Of a stretch of 64,000 bases of DNA, positions 1-11,375 are shown one piece after another. Each line of letters begins with the position of its first letter. The first letter of the stretch is position 1. Location of the stretch: assembly GCA_021292165.1 (NCBI GenBank), contig JAHFWL010000435.1:310001-374000 (forward strand). Reading direction: 5' to 3'. Source of the DNA: Shinisaurus crocodilurus. Its lineage: Eukaryota; Chordata; Lepidosauria; Squamata; Shinisauridae. A program made the position numbers and the translations under genes. The notes beneath the pieces were generated by a model that saw nothing but the letters and a program-made list of their open reading frames with translations, had not been told where the DNA came from and ran no database searches.

Positions 1-170
1 GAGTAATGCGGGGCCTGCAGTTTTTTGGCTTCTCCTGTTTCTTTTAAAATACCCTTCAGCCATGGCAGCAGTTCAAGGGGAAATGGAAAGAATTTTGAAA
101 AGCAGAAATCAAACAACTGGACAAGTGGACTGGATCAGCCAAGAGATTTTGGACAGCACACCCATTTTTG
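1..170 (+). CDS. PTGIS: PTGIS (prostacyclin synthase, CYP8A1) coding exon, left end cut by window
   Basis: PTGIS isomerises prostaglandin H2 to prostacyclin in the ER membrane. The frame is open from base 2 and encodes NAGPAVFWLLLFLLKYPSAM followed by AAVQGEMERILKS, which matches the I-helix region of vertebrate CYP8A1. The usual P450 acid-threonine pair of the I helix is replaced by Pro-Ala, as known for this non-monooxygenase P450. The exon ends inside a codon (G at 170) before donor GTTAGT. The next exon begins AC, giving Asp across the junction. It is the first of four collinear exons on this strand. The exon start and upstream exons lie outside the window. Identification is by remembered family sequence and is supported by the matching phases of all four exons. 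Confidence 0.93.
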
Positions 171-529
171 GTTAGTACTCTCTCATTCAGAGCCAGCCTC
201 AGGCAATTTGGCATCTTCAGTGGAAGAGTTAAATATCTCCCACCACCACTGGAGCGGTGATCCTGGAGCACTTATTTATGCATCCCAACTGCCCATTTGC
301 CATCCAGATTCCCTTCACTTGTGGATCTGGGGCTGCCGGATTCTCCATCAGCCCCCCATTTCTTGGTCATAGCTGCTGTTTCCAGCTGTCACTATCATGG
401 GAATAGCTATCTCCATGTCTAGTTTCTCCATCTTTGTGAACTTCAGTATGCAATCGCATGGAGAAAGTAAGTGGGCCGTGCATGGGATAGGCTGGTCCTC
501 AGGGTGTTTAGCAAACCTTGAGAGAAAAT

Positions 530-990
530 CCCAAAGACGAGCAATTCCTTCCTTCCTATATCGTTTCCTTCCATATACACCTGTCCAGACCCTAAGATCA
601 CCTTCAGCAGTCCTTCTCCGGGAGCCCCTGCCAAAGGAAGTGAGGTGGGTGGCTACTAAAAGGAGGGCCTTTCCTGTTGTGGCACCCTGGTTGTGGAATG
701 AGCTTCCCAGAGAGGCTTTCCTGGGGCCTACATAGTGGTCTTTTCGGCACCAGGTGAAGACCTTTTAATTTTCCTAGGCATTTTAGTTTTTCAGTTTCTC
801 TTGTTTTAAATCTGTTACTGCATTTTAAATCTTTGCACTGCTTCTAGGTTCTATTTGGTTATTATTTTTATTTTTATTATATTTATTTTAAACTTTTATA
901 TTGTGTTTTATCATGTTGTATTTTATGGTTTTAATTGTGAACTGACCAGAGAGCTTCGGCTATTGGGCAGTATAAAAATGTAATAACTGA
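530..990 (+). mobile_element. L2-type LINE 3-prime fragment
   Basis: The stretch encodes a broken LINE C-terminus with KRRAFPVVAPWLWNELPREA, the motif family seen in the L2 copy at 15.7 kb. An AT-rich 3-prime UTR follows, ending near the tail-like gagagcttcggctattggg and a TATAAAAATG run. The 5-prime part is missing and the frame is not intact upstream. Confidence 0.7.
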
Positions 991-1189
991 ATGAATGCTC
1001 TTGCCTTAGGAACTGGCATATAGATTATATACTTTGGGGACAGCTTCAAATGTAACAGAATACCTACAGGGAAAGTACGTCTGTGTAGGAAATAGTGTGT
1101 AACTCTCACATGAAAGTGGCATGTTCAAGCATTCCACTTGTGTGTATGTGTCCTGTATCAGCTAGCTGGGAACTTACAAGACTGAAGAC

Positions 1190-1535
1190 GATGATGACCA
1201 TTTACATTTCTATACCGCCCAACAGCTAAAGTTCTCTGTGTGGTTCACAAAACAAAACTTAAAACCATAAAATACAACAACATAATCAAATAGAATATAA
1301 TAACCTTATGTTTAAAGCAGAATAAAACCACAGTAAATGCCAGCAGCAGTGCAAAGATCTAAAAATGCATGAACACATTTAAAAGGAACTAAAGGACTAA
1401 AAGGCCTGGGAAAATAAAAGGGTCTTCACCTGCCACCAAAAAGACCACAACGTGGACACCAGGCAGAACTCTCTGGGGAGGACACTCCACAACTGTGGTG
1501 CTATCACCGAAAAGACCCTCTCTTTAGTAGCCACC
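1190..1535 (-). mobile_element. L2-type LINE 3-prime fragment, minus strand
   Basis: The plus strand starts with the tail sequence ttctataccgcccaacagct and reads back into a decayed LINE C-terminus near 1400-1530, with a Val-Phe-Ser-Val-Ile-Ala-Pro segment and a Leu-Pro after it. It faces the copy at 530-990. Confidence 0.65.
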
Positions 1536-1655
1536 TGCCTCACCGCATTTGGCATGGGTACCCGGAGAAGGGAGATGATTTGGAAAAGCTGATGTTGAAT
1601 AGAAGCTGGTGTGAGTGTTAGGCTTCACAGGTCCTTGGGGAGCTCCTAGGATCAG

Positions 1656-1770
1656 CATTCCCCAATGTGCCTGCCTGTCCTCTAGATGTGTTGGACATGC
1701 TGGCTGGGGGATGCTGGGAGTTGTATCCGTATCCGGCACATCTGGAGGGCATCAGATTGGAGAAGGCTGG
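1656..1770. mobile_element. Palindromic hAT-like MITE, decayed
   Basis: The arms carry the family words cctctagatgtgttgga and cacatctggagggcatc in inverted order around ggctgggggatgctgggagt. The centre is shortened. This is the commonest MITE family in the window. Confidence 0.65.
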
Positions 1771-3601
1771 GGCAGATGCATTACTTACTTCAACAATGCT
1801 TAGGGCCCAGATGAGCTCCCAAGTAGTGGTACAAATCATCTGCATCTTCTGAAACAACCCTAATGTGGAAATCTGCATCCCAACATTGCTGTATGTCCTA
1901 CTGGTGGTGTATCCTCTGACATCTCAGCAAGGAGATTAGAGGGGCTTGGGTGAGTTGGTGGAGCTGTGCACTGGAGGAGTCTGAGACTGCTTCTAGTGCA
2001 GAATCAGATATCAAAGCCTCCTACTCAAGGTGACCCATGGAGTGCTATTCATTACTAAGCCTCAGGCAGGCATGGAGACTTGCAGGGTCCCTGAAGTAGA
2101 CTTTTGCTGACACAGATCTCTACAGGCCTCCTCTGTCCAGGAATCAATATCTGGAGTGTAATGAGTTGTTTGGCCCTTAATGCCTCTTACTCTCCCCCCC
2201 CCCCAATTGCTCTGTAATGCAAAGCTAAGATGCTGCTGAGCTTCTCCTGCAATATTCATGCGAATGAGTGGTTATTGTTCATTTGAGCTAGAAAGATGGT
2301 AGCAAAGTATTCATGAATTAGACTGACCAATGTAGGAATCCAACAGGAGATGATATAATCACTACAGACAAATCCCATGAGCTTTGCCCCCTCCCCAAAA
2401 CAGTTTTCAAAGAGGGTTTTTATTCTTGTTGGCGGTGTGATCCAGCCAGTCAGGGATCATGTAGCCAGCATGACACCATGGTGTCACATACCCAGTCAGA
2501 ATTGACTGCATGATATTGTCACAAAACCAATGAGAAGGACAGCTATGCCTCCTGCCTTCACTTTGAATGAAAAATTGTCAATAAATTGACAAAATATGAT
2601 GGGGGTGGTTTGTCATTTTTGCAGGCCCTCAAACTAACACAGCCTCCCCATTTCATTTCAGTCCTACACAAGAAATGTTTGCAAAATGTAGTGGGGGGGA
2701 CCCATAGACCATGGTGACCTTTTCATTGGAGGATTTCTTAGGCACAACCATTATTTTAAGTCATTACATCTAGTTCCAAACAATATAACTCCTACATTAG
2801 CACAACAGCCTCCTTGCCATCAATCAAGTCTAGTTAAAGAAAATGCTCATTAGCTGTGTTCAGAACTGCTATTAAAACCGGGTTGATTTGTCCCAGCAGT
2901 GACACATTTTCACACTATTCTTCCTCTTAAAGATCAGCATATGCCATGCAAGGACCTTTTATGGATGCTAGAAGAGATGGCCAATAAACCTGTTAAACCC
3001 AAGAGAACTCTTGTGAAGGCTAAGACTGTTAGTCCCAAGGACAAGTGTTTGAAAGTAAGATGCCCTCTTGACAAACAGACTGCCACATGGTGAATGTGTT
3101 CCTGGGCTGGAGATGCAAGTGGAGATTGCATAAATGAATGCATGAAATGAATGCATTTTTCCCCTATGAAAGAAAAATGCCGACACATAGAAACATAGTT
3201 TATCAGGATACTAACTTTGTTTTTGTCCTTGCAATCTAATTTTCTATAAGTAGGGATTACAACAACAACACTTGGGTGAGCATTCAGTCATTCAACCCTT
3301 CCCCACCTGCAGACTTCAGTGGTACAGTACGGGAATAACTTGACCTAGACAAGCTGTTTCTCTAAAAAGCTTCCAAATTCGAACGGAAGTAGTAGAATGT
3401 GCCCACATAAGTGCATTTACAAATGGTGGCACAAGCCTCATTTCCCAAGCTATACAAGGGATAACAAAACCTCAGAAGTATTTGACTTTTGAAAGTAGGC
3501 TCTGATACAAAAAAAAATTGCTCTCTCACTCTCCCTAGACTCCTTTATTTTCTCATAGCATTTTACATTCCACTTATTTTCAGTTTTGCGATTAGTTATC
3601 A

Positions 3602-3734
3602 ACCTTCCCCAAACTGGTGCCCTCCTGATCTTTTAGACAACAACTTCCAGCATTCCTGACCATTAGCCATTATGGCTGGGGCTGATGGGAGTTGAAGACC
3701 AAAGCACCTGGAGGGCACCAAGTTTGGGAAAGCT
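3602..3734. mobile_element. Palindromic hAT-like MITE
   Basis: The inverted arms run from ccttccccaaactggtgccc to gggcaccaagtttgggaaag, with ccattatggctggggctgat near the centre. It would fold into a hairpin of about 60 bp. Confidence 0.75.
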
Positions 3735-3968
3735 GACATAGCGGCTTCCCTATAACTTTCCCTGGGTGTGTACTGGTTTGTTTTTGTTTTACTTTGTTAG
3801 AAAACCACATCTTGTCTGGGCCCTACATGCTTAAGAAACTGTTTCCCAATCTCATCATATCTTATATACGTTCAGTAAATAAAAGCACAGGGGATTCGTG
3901 GTCCTTTTTTCCTTGCTTCTGTTGTACTGTAGGAAAAAATGAGCGATGGGGCTCCCAGAATGCCTGGA

Positions 3969-4022
3969 GTAGCCTTCCCTGACCCGATGTCCTCCAGATA
4001 TGCTGGACTACGACTCACCCGG
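3969..4022. mobile_element. Palindromic MITE half-copy
   Basis: Only one arm remains, with gatgtcctccagatatgctg and gactacgactcacccggc. Confidence 0.5.
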
Positions 4023-4681
4023 CTGTTTCCCCTTTTTCTAATGGAGAAGGCGAGGGCTGCTTCATACTTTATGCTGCCTTTGCCAAAGGTCCATCGGTGT
4101 TACACATGGGTTTCCCCACAGCAAACATGCAAGGAAAGAATCATGGGTGTGTCTTTTAAAACACCTGTGTGCACATACTGGGAGATCACGTCTTTCTCCC
4201 CTTCCATTTTTATCATCACAAGAACCCTGTGAGGTAGGTCATCCAGTGAGCTCCATGGCTGAGCAGGGAGTTGTGCCCACGTCTACCTGGTCCTAGTCTT
4301 TACAGTCTCACAGTTAGACCTCACTGTCTCTCCAAACTGTGTTTAAGAACACCCACCTCTTATTCACACTTCGTTTTTGCAGCAAGAAGCAGCGGTGTAA
4401 CTGCGACTGACCTCTGGCAAATGTAATCTAGGCCCTTTTCTCAGAGCCCGAAACACAGGGCCAGAGTTCATTTCTTGCTTTTCCTTTGCTGCTGGTTCAG
4501 TTTCTCAGGAAATGGTAGAAGATCTTGCATCTTCTAAAGGCTTTTTTTTTTTTTTGGTAAGCCACTGCATGGTGCAATTTTGTGAAGCAACTGCATTGTG
4601 GGAAATGGAGCCATCTCCTTCTTTGTGCATAGATGTAAAGGCAGCCACCCGCACCTTTGCTCTTGCGTTTGGATGCAATAA

Positions 4682-4906
<225 letters not shown>

Positions 4907-4984
4907 TGAATCATGTTCCATATGATAGTTTCCTCTGCAGATTCTTTTTGCTTTTTGGTTAGGCTAAACCCACCGAGTTGAGAA

Positions 4985-5400
4985 TTGTGATAATGCAGTG
5001 TTCAGCCCCTTTGCCCTTGTTGTGGGCACAAGCCCATAATGTAAAATCAAAACTGCGCAATATTGGCACAGTACCACAATGCCCTAAAAACAAAGCAGCA
5101 CTACTATGTGCTGCTAAATCTAAAAAAATGCAATATAAACATCGAAAACTGGGAAGCTCTGGCCCATGAACGATCTAAATGGAGGTTGGCCTTTCACAAA
5201 GGTTCCATGGACTTTGAAGAAGCCCGAGTGCAAGGTGAAAGGGAGAAACGTGCTAAGCGAAAAGCACGTCAAATGAATCCTTTACAGGACCATCTTCTAT
5301 CTGGTAACCTGTGTCCTCACTGTGGGAAGCTGTGTGGATCTAGAATTGGCCTCCACAGTCACTTACGGACCCATCGCTAGAGTCTACACAATCTTCTTTA
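4985..5400 (+). pseudogene. Retroelement C-terminal fragment with zinc-finger-like tail
   Basis: A 105-codon ORF at 5063-5380 encodes a basic segment (ENWEALAHERSKWRLAFHKG and a Lys/Arg-rich helix). It ends in NLCPHCGKLCGSRIGLHSHL followed by RTHR and a stop. The Cys-Pro-His-Cys and His-Ser-His-Leu-Arg-Thr-His spacing is a C2H2-type finger. Such short tails close the pol protein of some non-LTR retrotransposons, which is my preferred reading. I cannot name the family. It lies inside a PTGIS intron with no start context or upstream pol, so it is taken as a fossil fragment and not as a gene. Confidence 0.5.
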
Positions 5401-5972
5401 GAATCTCCTCCTTTTATCCCGGAAGACAATCTTACTCGGTCACGAGTGATCGCCTGATGATGATGATGATGATGACTACTATGAGCAAAACGATGTGTAT
5501 TCCGGGATTCTTCACAACACACCACTGGCCCTTCAGCCTGCTTTTTAAAGAAACAGGTTTCTAGCCCTCAAGGCTAGGCTAGATGAAATCTCAGAAGGGG
5601 TGGGGGTAGGGAGACTGTGCAAGATTTCCAGTAGTCAGGAAAGAAGGCTTGGGTGTTCTGCAGAGCTATTTTGCCCATCCCATGGCTAGCAGAACCAGGA
5701 TCAATTCTGCAAAACTATGCAAACTCGTACCTAGTAACTTTAAGCATGGCCTGTATAAAAAGGGATGATAGAAAACAATGCCAGTAGAGATACAGAAAAA
5801 CAACAAGAGGAATGCTCCACTGTGGCCCATCATTTTGACTTTCTGATCTTGTGAATCTCCCAGTCTGCCATTTGGACTAGTGGGGAATGACACAGGGACA
5901 GGTAGGGCTGGAAGAGAAATCCATTCAGTTTTCATTCTCATGCAGACTTACCGAATTTCACAATTTCAAACC

Positions 5973-5973
<1 letters not shown>

Positions 5974-6006
<33 letters not shown>
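5974..6006 (+). repeat. (AAT)n microsatellite at L1 left edge
   Basis: About eleven AAT units directly precede the L1 sequence and mirror the element's 3-prime (AAT)n tail. Confidence 0.9.
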
Positions 6007-6011
<5 letters not shown>

Positions 6012-6077
6012 GAAAAAAGCTTAGTGGGGATGATTAAAGATAAGAGGGGTAAAGAATATAATCTAGTATAGGATAAA

Positions 6078-8696
6078 TTGAAAATTTTTCATGAATATTA
6101 TACGGAGTTATATAAGGCAGGAAAATGGTCGGAAGCTGAGAGTAGAAGATATATCGAGAAAAATTTAAAAATAAAAATCCAGGATGAAGATAGAGAGAAA
6201 ATGGAGCAACCATTCACAGAAATTGAAATAGAAAGTGCTATAAATAAATTAAAACAGGGGAAAACGCCAGGACTGGATGGTCTGGGGGCGGAATATTATA
6301 AAGTCTTTAAAAAAATGTTAATTCCGAAGTTAAAACGGTTGTTTAATGATATTTTACAGGGGGGAGAGATCCCCCCGTCATGGAAACAGTCCTTGACTAT
6401 TTTAATCCCGAAACCAAGGAAGGATTTAGCAGAACCAGGTTCTTATAGACCAATATCATTAATTAATCAAGATGCTAAACTATTGACAGCAATTTTAGCT
6501 AGAAGAATGAATAGTTTTCTAAATAAGTATATAGGGATAGATCAATGTGGGTTCATTCAAGGAAGACAAATGGCAGATTTAACAAGAAGGGTTCTGAATA
6601 TAATTTATTTAATAAAGAAAAATAATTTGAAAGCGGGGGTTCTTGCATTGGATATTTTTAAAGCCTTTGATTGTGTGGAATGGCCTGCATTAAAGATGTT
6701 AATAAAAACTATGGGGTTTGGAGAAAAATTTATAGGTATTACTAACCAATTATATACTCATAATGTCACGTCGGTAATTGTAAACGATGGAATAACAGAA
6801 ACTATTAGCCTAGGCCGGGGAACTAGACAGGGTTGTCCCCTTTCCCCAGTATTATTTGTGTTAGTTATGGAATTGTTAGCAAATTCGATAAGACAGGAGA
6901 AGAAATTACTGGGGATAGGAATAGAGACCAAATGTAAGATAAACCTTTTTGCAGATGATATCTTGTTAACATTAGAATGGCCTATAGAAAATTGGGATTG
7001 GATAGAGAAACATTTAGATGAATTTAGAGAAGTAACAGGGTTAAAAGTTAATTGGGATAAATCGGAGATAATGACATTTAATTATAGTAAACTGGAGGAA
7101 AGGGGATTTAAACAAAGGAGAGTGGATATAAAGATAAAAATTATAATTAAATATTTAGGTATTGATATATTAAAATATATGGATAAAATAGGGGAATGTA
7201 ATTTTAAAAAATTAAAAGATGAAGTTAAAAATCAAATAGAGGATTATAAAAAATTGGGATTATCGTGGTTTGGTAGGATAGCTTTGATTAAAATGAAGAT
7301 TTTACCGAAGTTTAATTTTTTATTTAGAATGATACCATATAAGATATCAGAGAAAGAAATTAAAGAGTGGCAAGTAATGTTAAATAGCTATTGTAATGGG
7401 GGGAAAAAATCAAGGATTACTAAGAATAGATGGTATAAAGCTCAAAAAATAGGGGGACTTGGTCTCCCTAATTTAAAATGGTATTATATAGCTAATCAAC
7501 TTAGATATATCATGGATGTTATTGTTAGAAAAGATTTTATGTGGTGGGAAATAGAAGCATTTGAATTGGGTAATAGGGTGGATAAATTCTTATTTATAAA
7601 ACAAGGACATATTATGACAAAAAGATTAGAAAATCCCTTTTTAAAAAATATGTTAGAAATTTGGGGTAGAAATAAGGAAATATTTTTACCAGGTATATCC
7701 CCGCTTACTCCAGTGGTGGTTATGGAAGATTTTCCCGAGAATGTTAGACATTTAGAACGAATTTTTAGAGAGAAAAAGGTGATAACTTTAATGGATTGGC
7801 TGGAAAAAATGGAGACAAGACAGCAAATAATTGATAGGGTTGGGGCAGGAAGAATTTCTTGGTTAAATTTAATTCAATTAGTACAATGGGGTAAGAAATG
7901 GAAGAGGAGACATGAGCATGAAAGGGATTTCACTGCATTTGAGCAGGTGGTTATGTCTAGAGAACTTGTAGAAGGAAATGCATCAGCTAGGGGTCTTACA
8001 AAGATGTTATATAAAATGTTGCAGAAATCAGAAGAGCAAGCAGAAAATCTTAAAATAGTTTGGGATACAGAGTTTGAAGAGGAAATATCAAAGGATGAGT
8101 GGAATAAGATTTGGGATAGGCGAATATTGAAAAATATGTCTATAAGAATTAAAGAGAATTTTTATAAGCTAATTTGGAGATGGTATTTGACTCCAGTGAG
8201 ATTAAATAGAATAGATAATAAATGTTCTCCAATGTGTTGGCGAGGATGTCAGGAATTGGGTACATATGCTCATATGTGGTGGAGTTGTAAAAATGTAATG
8301 GATTTTTGGAAAATGATTTTTGAGGAAATATCAGAAATTGGTGGAGTTGATTTAGAGGTATGCCCTAAACTAGCTTTGCTAACAATAACGGAAAAGGTGA
8401 TCGGTTCTCAAAATGTTAAAGAATTAATCATAAATTTGTTAACGGCAGGTAGACTAATGATAGCAAGGAAATGGAAAATCCAGCAAGTTTTCACTATTAC
8501 TGAATGGTATAAGGAAGTATGGGATATGGCTTTGAATGATATGTTGACTTGTAATATTAAATGCAAAAGGGGTCAATTAAAGAAAAATAATTTTAAGGAT
8601 ATTTGGGGTTTATTTTTGGAATATGTGTTTAAAAGGGGGAAAGGGAGTTTACCCTGTCAAGATATGTTGTATTTTTGGAATAATGAACAATTATAG
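6078..8696 (+). CDS. L1 ORF2 fragment: reverse transcriptase and C-terminal Cys motif
   Basis: The ORF has 872 codons. It shows the RT fingers (GKTPGLDGLGAEYY near residues 61-74), the palm aspartates in LDIFKAFD (191-198), the RT motif GTRQGCPLSP (248-257) and the catalytic FADD (291-294). Near residue 740 it has the C-terminal L1 motif CX3CX7HX4C (Cys-Trp-Arg-Gly-Cys ... His ... Cys). This order and spacing is that of L1-clade ORF2, and the usual N-terminal endonuclease is missing. The A-rich, G-poor codon use differs strongly from the host exons. The fragment cannot retrotranspose on its own, because the endonuclease is absent and a TAG separates it from upstream frame. Confidence 0.9.
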   Translation: MKIFHEYYTELYKAGKWSEAESRRYIEKNLKIKIQDEDREKMEQPFTEIEIESAINKLKQGKTPGLDGLGAEYYKVFKKMLIPKLKRLFNDILQGGEIPPSWKQSLTILIPKPRKDLAEPGSYRPISLINQDAKLLTAILARRMNSFLNKYIGIDQCGFIQGRQMADLTRRVLNIIYLIKKNNLKAGVLALDIFKAFDCVEWPALKMLIKTMGFGEKFIGITNQLYTHNVTSVIVNDGITETISLGRGTRQGCPLSPVLFVLVMELLANSIRQEKKLLGIGIETKCKINLFADDILLTLEWPIENWDWIEKHLDEFREVTGLKVNWDKSEIMTFNYSKLEERGFKQRRVDIKIKIIIKYLGIDILKYMDKIGECNFKKLKDEVKNQIEDYKKLGLSWFGRIALIKMKILPKFNFLFRMIPYKISEKEIKEWQVMLNSYCNGGKKSRITKNRWYKAQKIGGLGLPNLKWYYIANQLRYIMDVIVRKDFMWWEIEAFELGNRVDKFLFIKQGHIMTKRLENPFLKNMLEIWGRNKEIFLPGISPLTPVVVMEDFPENVRHLERIFREKKVITLMDWLEKMETRQQIIDRVGAGRISWLNLIQLVQWGKKWKRRHEHERDFTAFEQVVMSRELVEGNASARGLTKMLYKMLQKSEEQAENLKIVWDTEFEEEISKDEWNKIWDRRILKNMSIRIKENFYKLIWRWYLTPVRLNRIDNKCSPMCWRGCQELGTYAHMWWSCKNVMDFWKMIFEEISEIGGVDLEVCPKLALLTITEKVIGSQNVKELIINLLTAGRLMIARKWKIQQVFTITEWYKEVWDMALNDMLTCNIKCKRGQLKKNNFKDIWGLFLEYVFKRGKGSLPCQDMLYFWNNEQL

Positions 8697-8798
8697 AGTT
8701 ATTGGATTGTTTGGTCCCATGGTGATGGGAGCACAATATTAGTTATGTGTGTATGTTATTTTCTTTGTATTGTTTTAAAATTTAATAAAATATTTAAA

Positions 8799-8800
<2 letters not shown>

Positions 8801-8841
<41 letters not shown>
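8801..8841 (+). repeat. (AAT)n L1 tail
   Basis: About fourteen AAT units follow the L1 3-prime UTR and end at atgcaaacc. Confidence 0.9.
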
Positions 8842-8910
8842 TGCAAACCAAAACTCAATTATTTGTCAAAATTTGCCCTTTTCTGGAATTTTGCAGAGGA
8901 GCTCTCCAAT

Positions 8911-9077
8911 CTTATGCTGACTCAGCTTGTCTGAGCGTGGAAAGCTAAGCAGGGTCAGGCCTGGTTATTACTTGGATGGGAGACCCCTCCACTAGTTTCC
9001 TGCACTGAGCAGGGGGTTGGACTCGATGGCCTTGTAGGCTCCTTCCAACTCTGTGATCTATGAAATCTATGAAATCA
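8911..9077 (+). mobile_element. 5S-rRNA-derived SINE with CR1-like tail
   Basis: The body matches the 3-prime two-thirds of vertebrate 5S rRNA, including ggaaagctaagcagggtc and the C-box-like tacttggatgggagacc. The 3-prime part, ggttggactcgatggccttg ... ccttccaactct followed by ATCTATGA-type repeats, resembles a CR1 LINE 3-prime end. The 5S head is slightly shortened in this copy. Confidence 0.85.
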
Positions 9078-9922
9078 AAAAATCTGTACAAAAATGCACA
9101 GATTAGAGAAACGTGCACACAAAAATGCAGATATCGATGGAAATAACATTAAGAATGCATTGAATTAGGAAAATTGCTTGCAAAAAATTGTAGTGCATAT
9201 AAAAGTGCATTTATTAGGAGAAATGTGCACAAAAACATGTAAACATTTTCATACAAACTTTTCTTAGTGATATTTTCAAAGTTCAGGATGACTGAACGCA
9301 AGACTGGAAAAATGTGAAAGTGAAACTGGTAGATTTAATTTTGGCCATCCCTAGCAGGCAGCATTGCCTATTCTGGATATCACATATGCGCTGTATCAGC
9401 TTGACTGATTCTTCAGAAATCTTCCTTATCCCAAAGAGCCTGAACTGTGATCATCAGTACCCATCTGGTTCACCTGGAGATGCCTTTTGACATTCCACTC
9501 TTGGGAAAGCTCCCTAAAGTGCTCTTGCGAGCAAAATCTTAATGGACCCATACAGCCATTTAAATGTTGCAAATCGGATATAAATTTGCTGAGAAGCCAT
9601 TAACGATTATGTCTGAATCCCAAAAAGCTCGTTCACACTTTGCTTGGGCTTGCTATGCTTGATTAGTCTGCACTTAGGGAGTGGCTGCTGAATGGGTGAA
9701 CTGATTCCGTTGGAAAACATTGTGTTGAATGATGCAAAAGGTCTGTCTGTGCTGTTAGATCTGTGATGATTCGTTCAGACAAGACTTGGTGTTACACTCA
9801 TGTGTGAGCCACTCATGGAATTTTTTCCCCACCAGATTGGATCTCAAGAGCTTTCTCTGGAGCAAATTTAATAATTCTCTGGATTTATATGTAAGTCCTA
9901 GAAATAGAATTATGTAAAGTAG

Positions 9923-10255
9923 CCTTCCCCAACCTGTTAGGGGAGGCTGGTGTCTTCTATGTCAGTGGGGCTCCTCATCCATTGCAGCTTTTATTATGAG
10001 CTTTAGAGGAGTTATCTATGGTGCTGTACTCCACCCCCCAAACTAGGTTCACTACCATGGAGCACGATGGGTAGCTGCAATGGATAATCAGCCCCACTGA
10101 CATAGGAGTCACCAGCCTCCCCTGTGCTGTTACCCTCTTGAAGTGTTGGACTACAACTCCCATCATTCCCAGCCAGTATGGCTATGGCAGTAGCCATGCT
10201 GGCAGGTAATGATGGACTTGCAGTCCGACCAACACATCCAGAGAATACCAAGTTG
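9923..10255. mobile_element. Palindromic hAT-like MITE split by a second foldback
   Basis: The left arm agccttccccaacctgtt is separated by the inner foldback from the rest (tgttggactacaactcccat ... atcattcccagccagtatgg ... gaataccaagttgggaag). Confidence 0.75.
9939..10123. mobile_element. Foldback MITE, family 2, nested in a palindromic hAT-like MITE
   Basis: The arms run from aggggaggctggtgtcttct to gagtcaccagcctcccct, with ccattgcagcttttattatg mirrored by tagctgcaatggataatcag. It interrupts the hAT-like MITE at 9923-10255. Relatives are at 42788 and 61321. Confidence 0.8.
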
Positions 10256-11062
10256 GGAAGTCATTTGTAGCAGGCAATAGTAAATGAAGACTGGTACTGA
10301 TTTATTATGATGAGTGGAATTCCTAATTGGCCGTTGCTGTGACAACATAATGCTCTTTAAAAATATATATCAATGTGGTTTCCCCTTCTTTGTGTTCCTA
10401 ACCTGCCTCGCCCATCCCACCCCATTAATTTTATTTTATTAAGAAAGAATCAAACTGAGATCTCTTCTGCTTACAAACAGCTTCCCAGGGACCATAATGG
10501 CAGAAATGATGCTGATATTATTGTAACACAAGTCTCATTAAATTATTGTTTGCAAGGTTACATGATGCCCACCTGTGTCCCAGTAAGCAAGTAAATTCCT
10601 GTGTTCTATTCCTGGACAAAAACTGTTTTAAATCCTGTTTGGTTTTTCATTTTATTTTAATGTTCAGTAAAGCCTTGTTGCTGGTTTAATTTGGAGTGGG
10701 GTAGAATCTCTGAAAAAGATTAGGAAAAAGGAAGATTGTCCTCTAAATTTCAATTAAATGTTCCACGTTTACATGCTAAGCTTTGATTAGCGAGCATACA
10801 TGTATCCAGTCCCAAAACACTTTTATCTCGAGCCCTCGCTAAAGGATCCAGGTGCAAATTCTGTATGAGCAAAGGGAGCGGTCATGGAACGTACAGCTAA
10901 AGCATCCTAGAAATTATATGAAGGCTGGTGCAGTGGCCCAGTGGAATGATGAAGAAGAGTACATTCTGAAGTGTTTTTTCCACTCCTTCCCTCCCCCGCC
11001 ACAAACACCACCTCACCCACCTCACATTTGAGCGAAAGAGACTTACACTGAACATCAATATA

Positions 11063-11236
11063 GATTTCATAGATCATACAGTTGGAAGGAGCCTACAAGG
11101 CTATCAAGTCAAATAAACCCCCTGCTCAATGCAGGAAACTAGAGGAGGGGTCTCCCATCCAAGTAATAACCAGGCCTGACCCTGCTTAGCTTTCCACGCT
11201 CAGACAAGCTGAGCCAGCGTAAGCCACAGGCCTGTA
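11063..11236 (-). mobile_element. 5S-rRNA-derived SINE, minus strand
   Basis: The reverse complement reads gcctgtggcttacgctggct, then the 5S-like ggaaagctaagcagggtc and C box, then the CR1-like tail. This copy keeps a fuller 5S head than the copy at 8.9 kb. Confidence 0.85.
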
Positions 11237-11375
11237 TGACTACACAATGCCAAGTTCCAGATGTTTATCTCCTTGTCATAAGGAGCTGTCAAACAAACAT
11301 AAGGCAATAATCTAGTTATGGGGAAATAATGTGTTAATGATGCTCACAAATGGGCTATATCCTCTGCTGCCAGTG

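Larger units (their letters stand above)
6007..8841 (+). mobile_element. 5-prime-truncated L1 LINE with (AAT)n tail
   Basis: The element starts just after an (AAT)n run (5974-6006). It contains an ORF2-like reading frame, a very short 3-prime UTR (8697-8800) and an (AAT)n tail to 8841. The pol frame is open from the microsatellite except for one TAG at 6069-6071, just upstream of the 872-codon ORF. The endonuclease part is absent, as in a 5-prime-truncated insertion. CAAACCA on both outer sides is a possible target duplication. The long open frame points to a young copy. It sits in sense orientation in the PTGIS intron. Confidence 0.9.

Noticed and set aside
4216..4270. Possible extra PTGIS exon in the first intron
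   Set aside because: The words match a minus-strand CORE-SINE, and the flanking exon phases already join correctly.
8911..9077. Functional 5S rRNA gene
   Set aside because: The head is shortened, the 3-prime third is replaced by a CR1-like tail, and four dispersed copies exist. It is a SINE.
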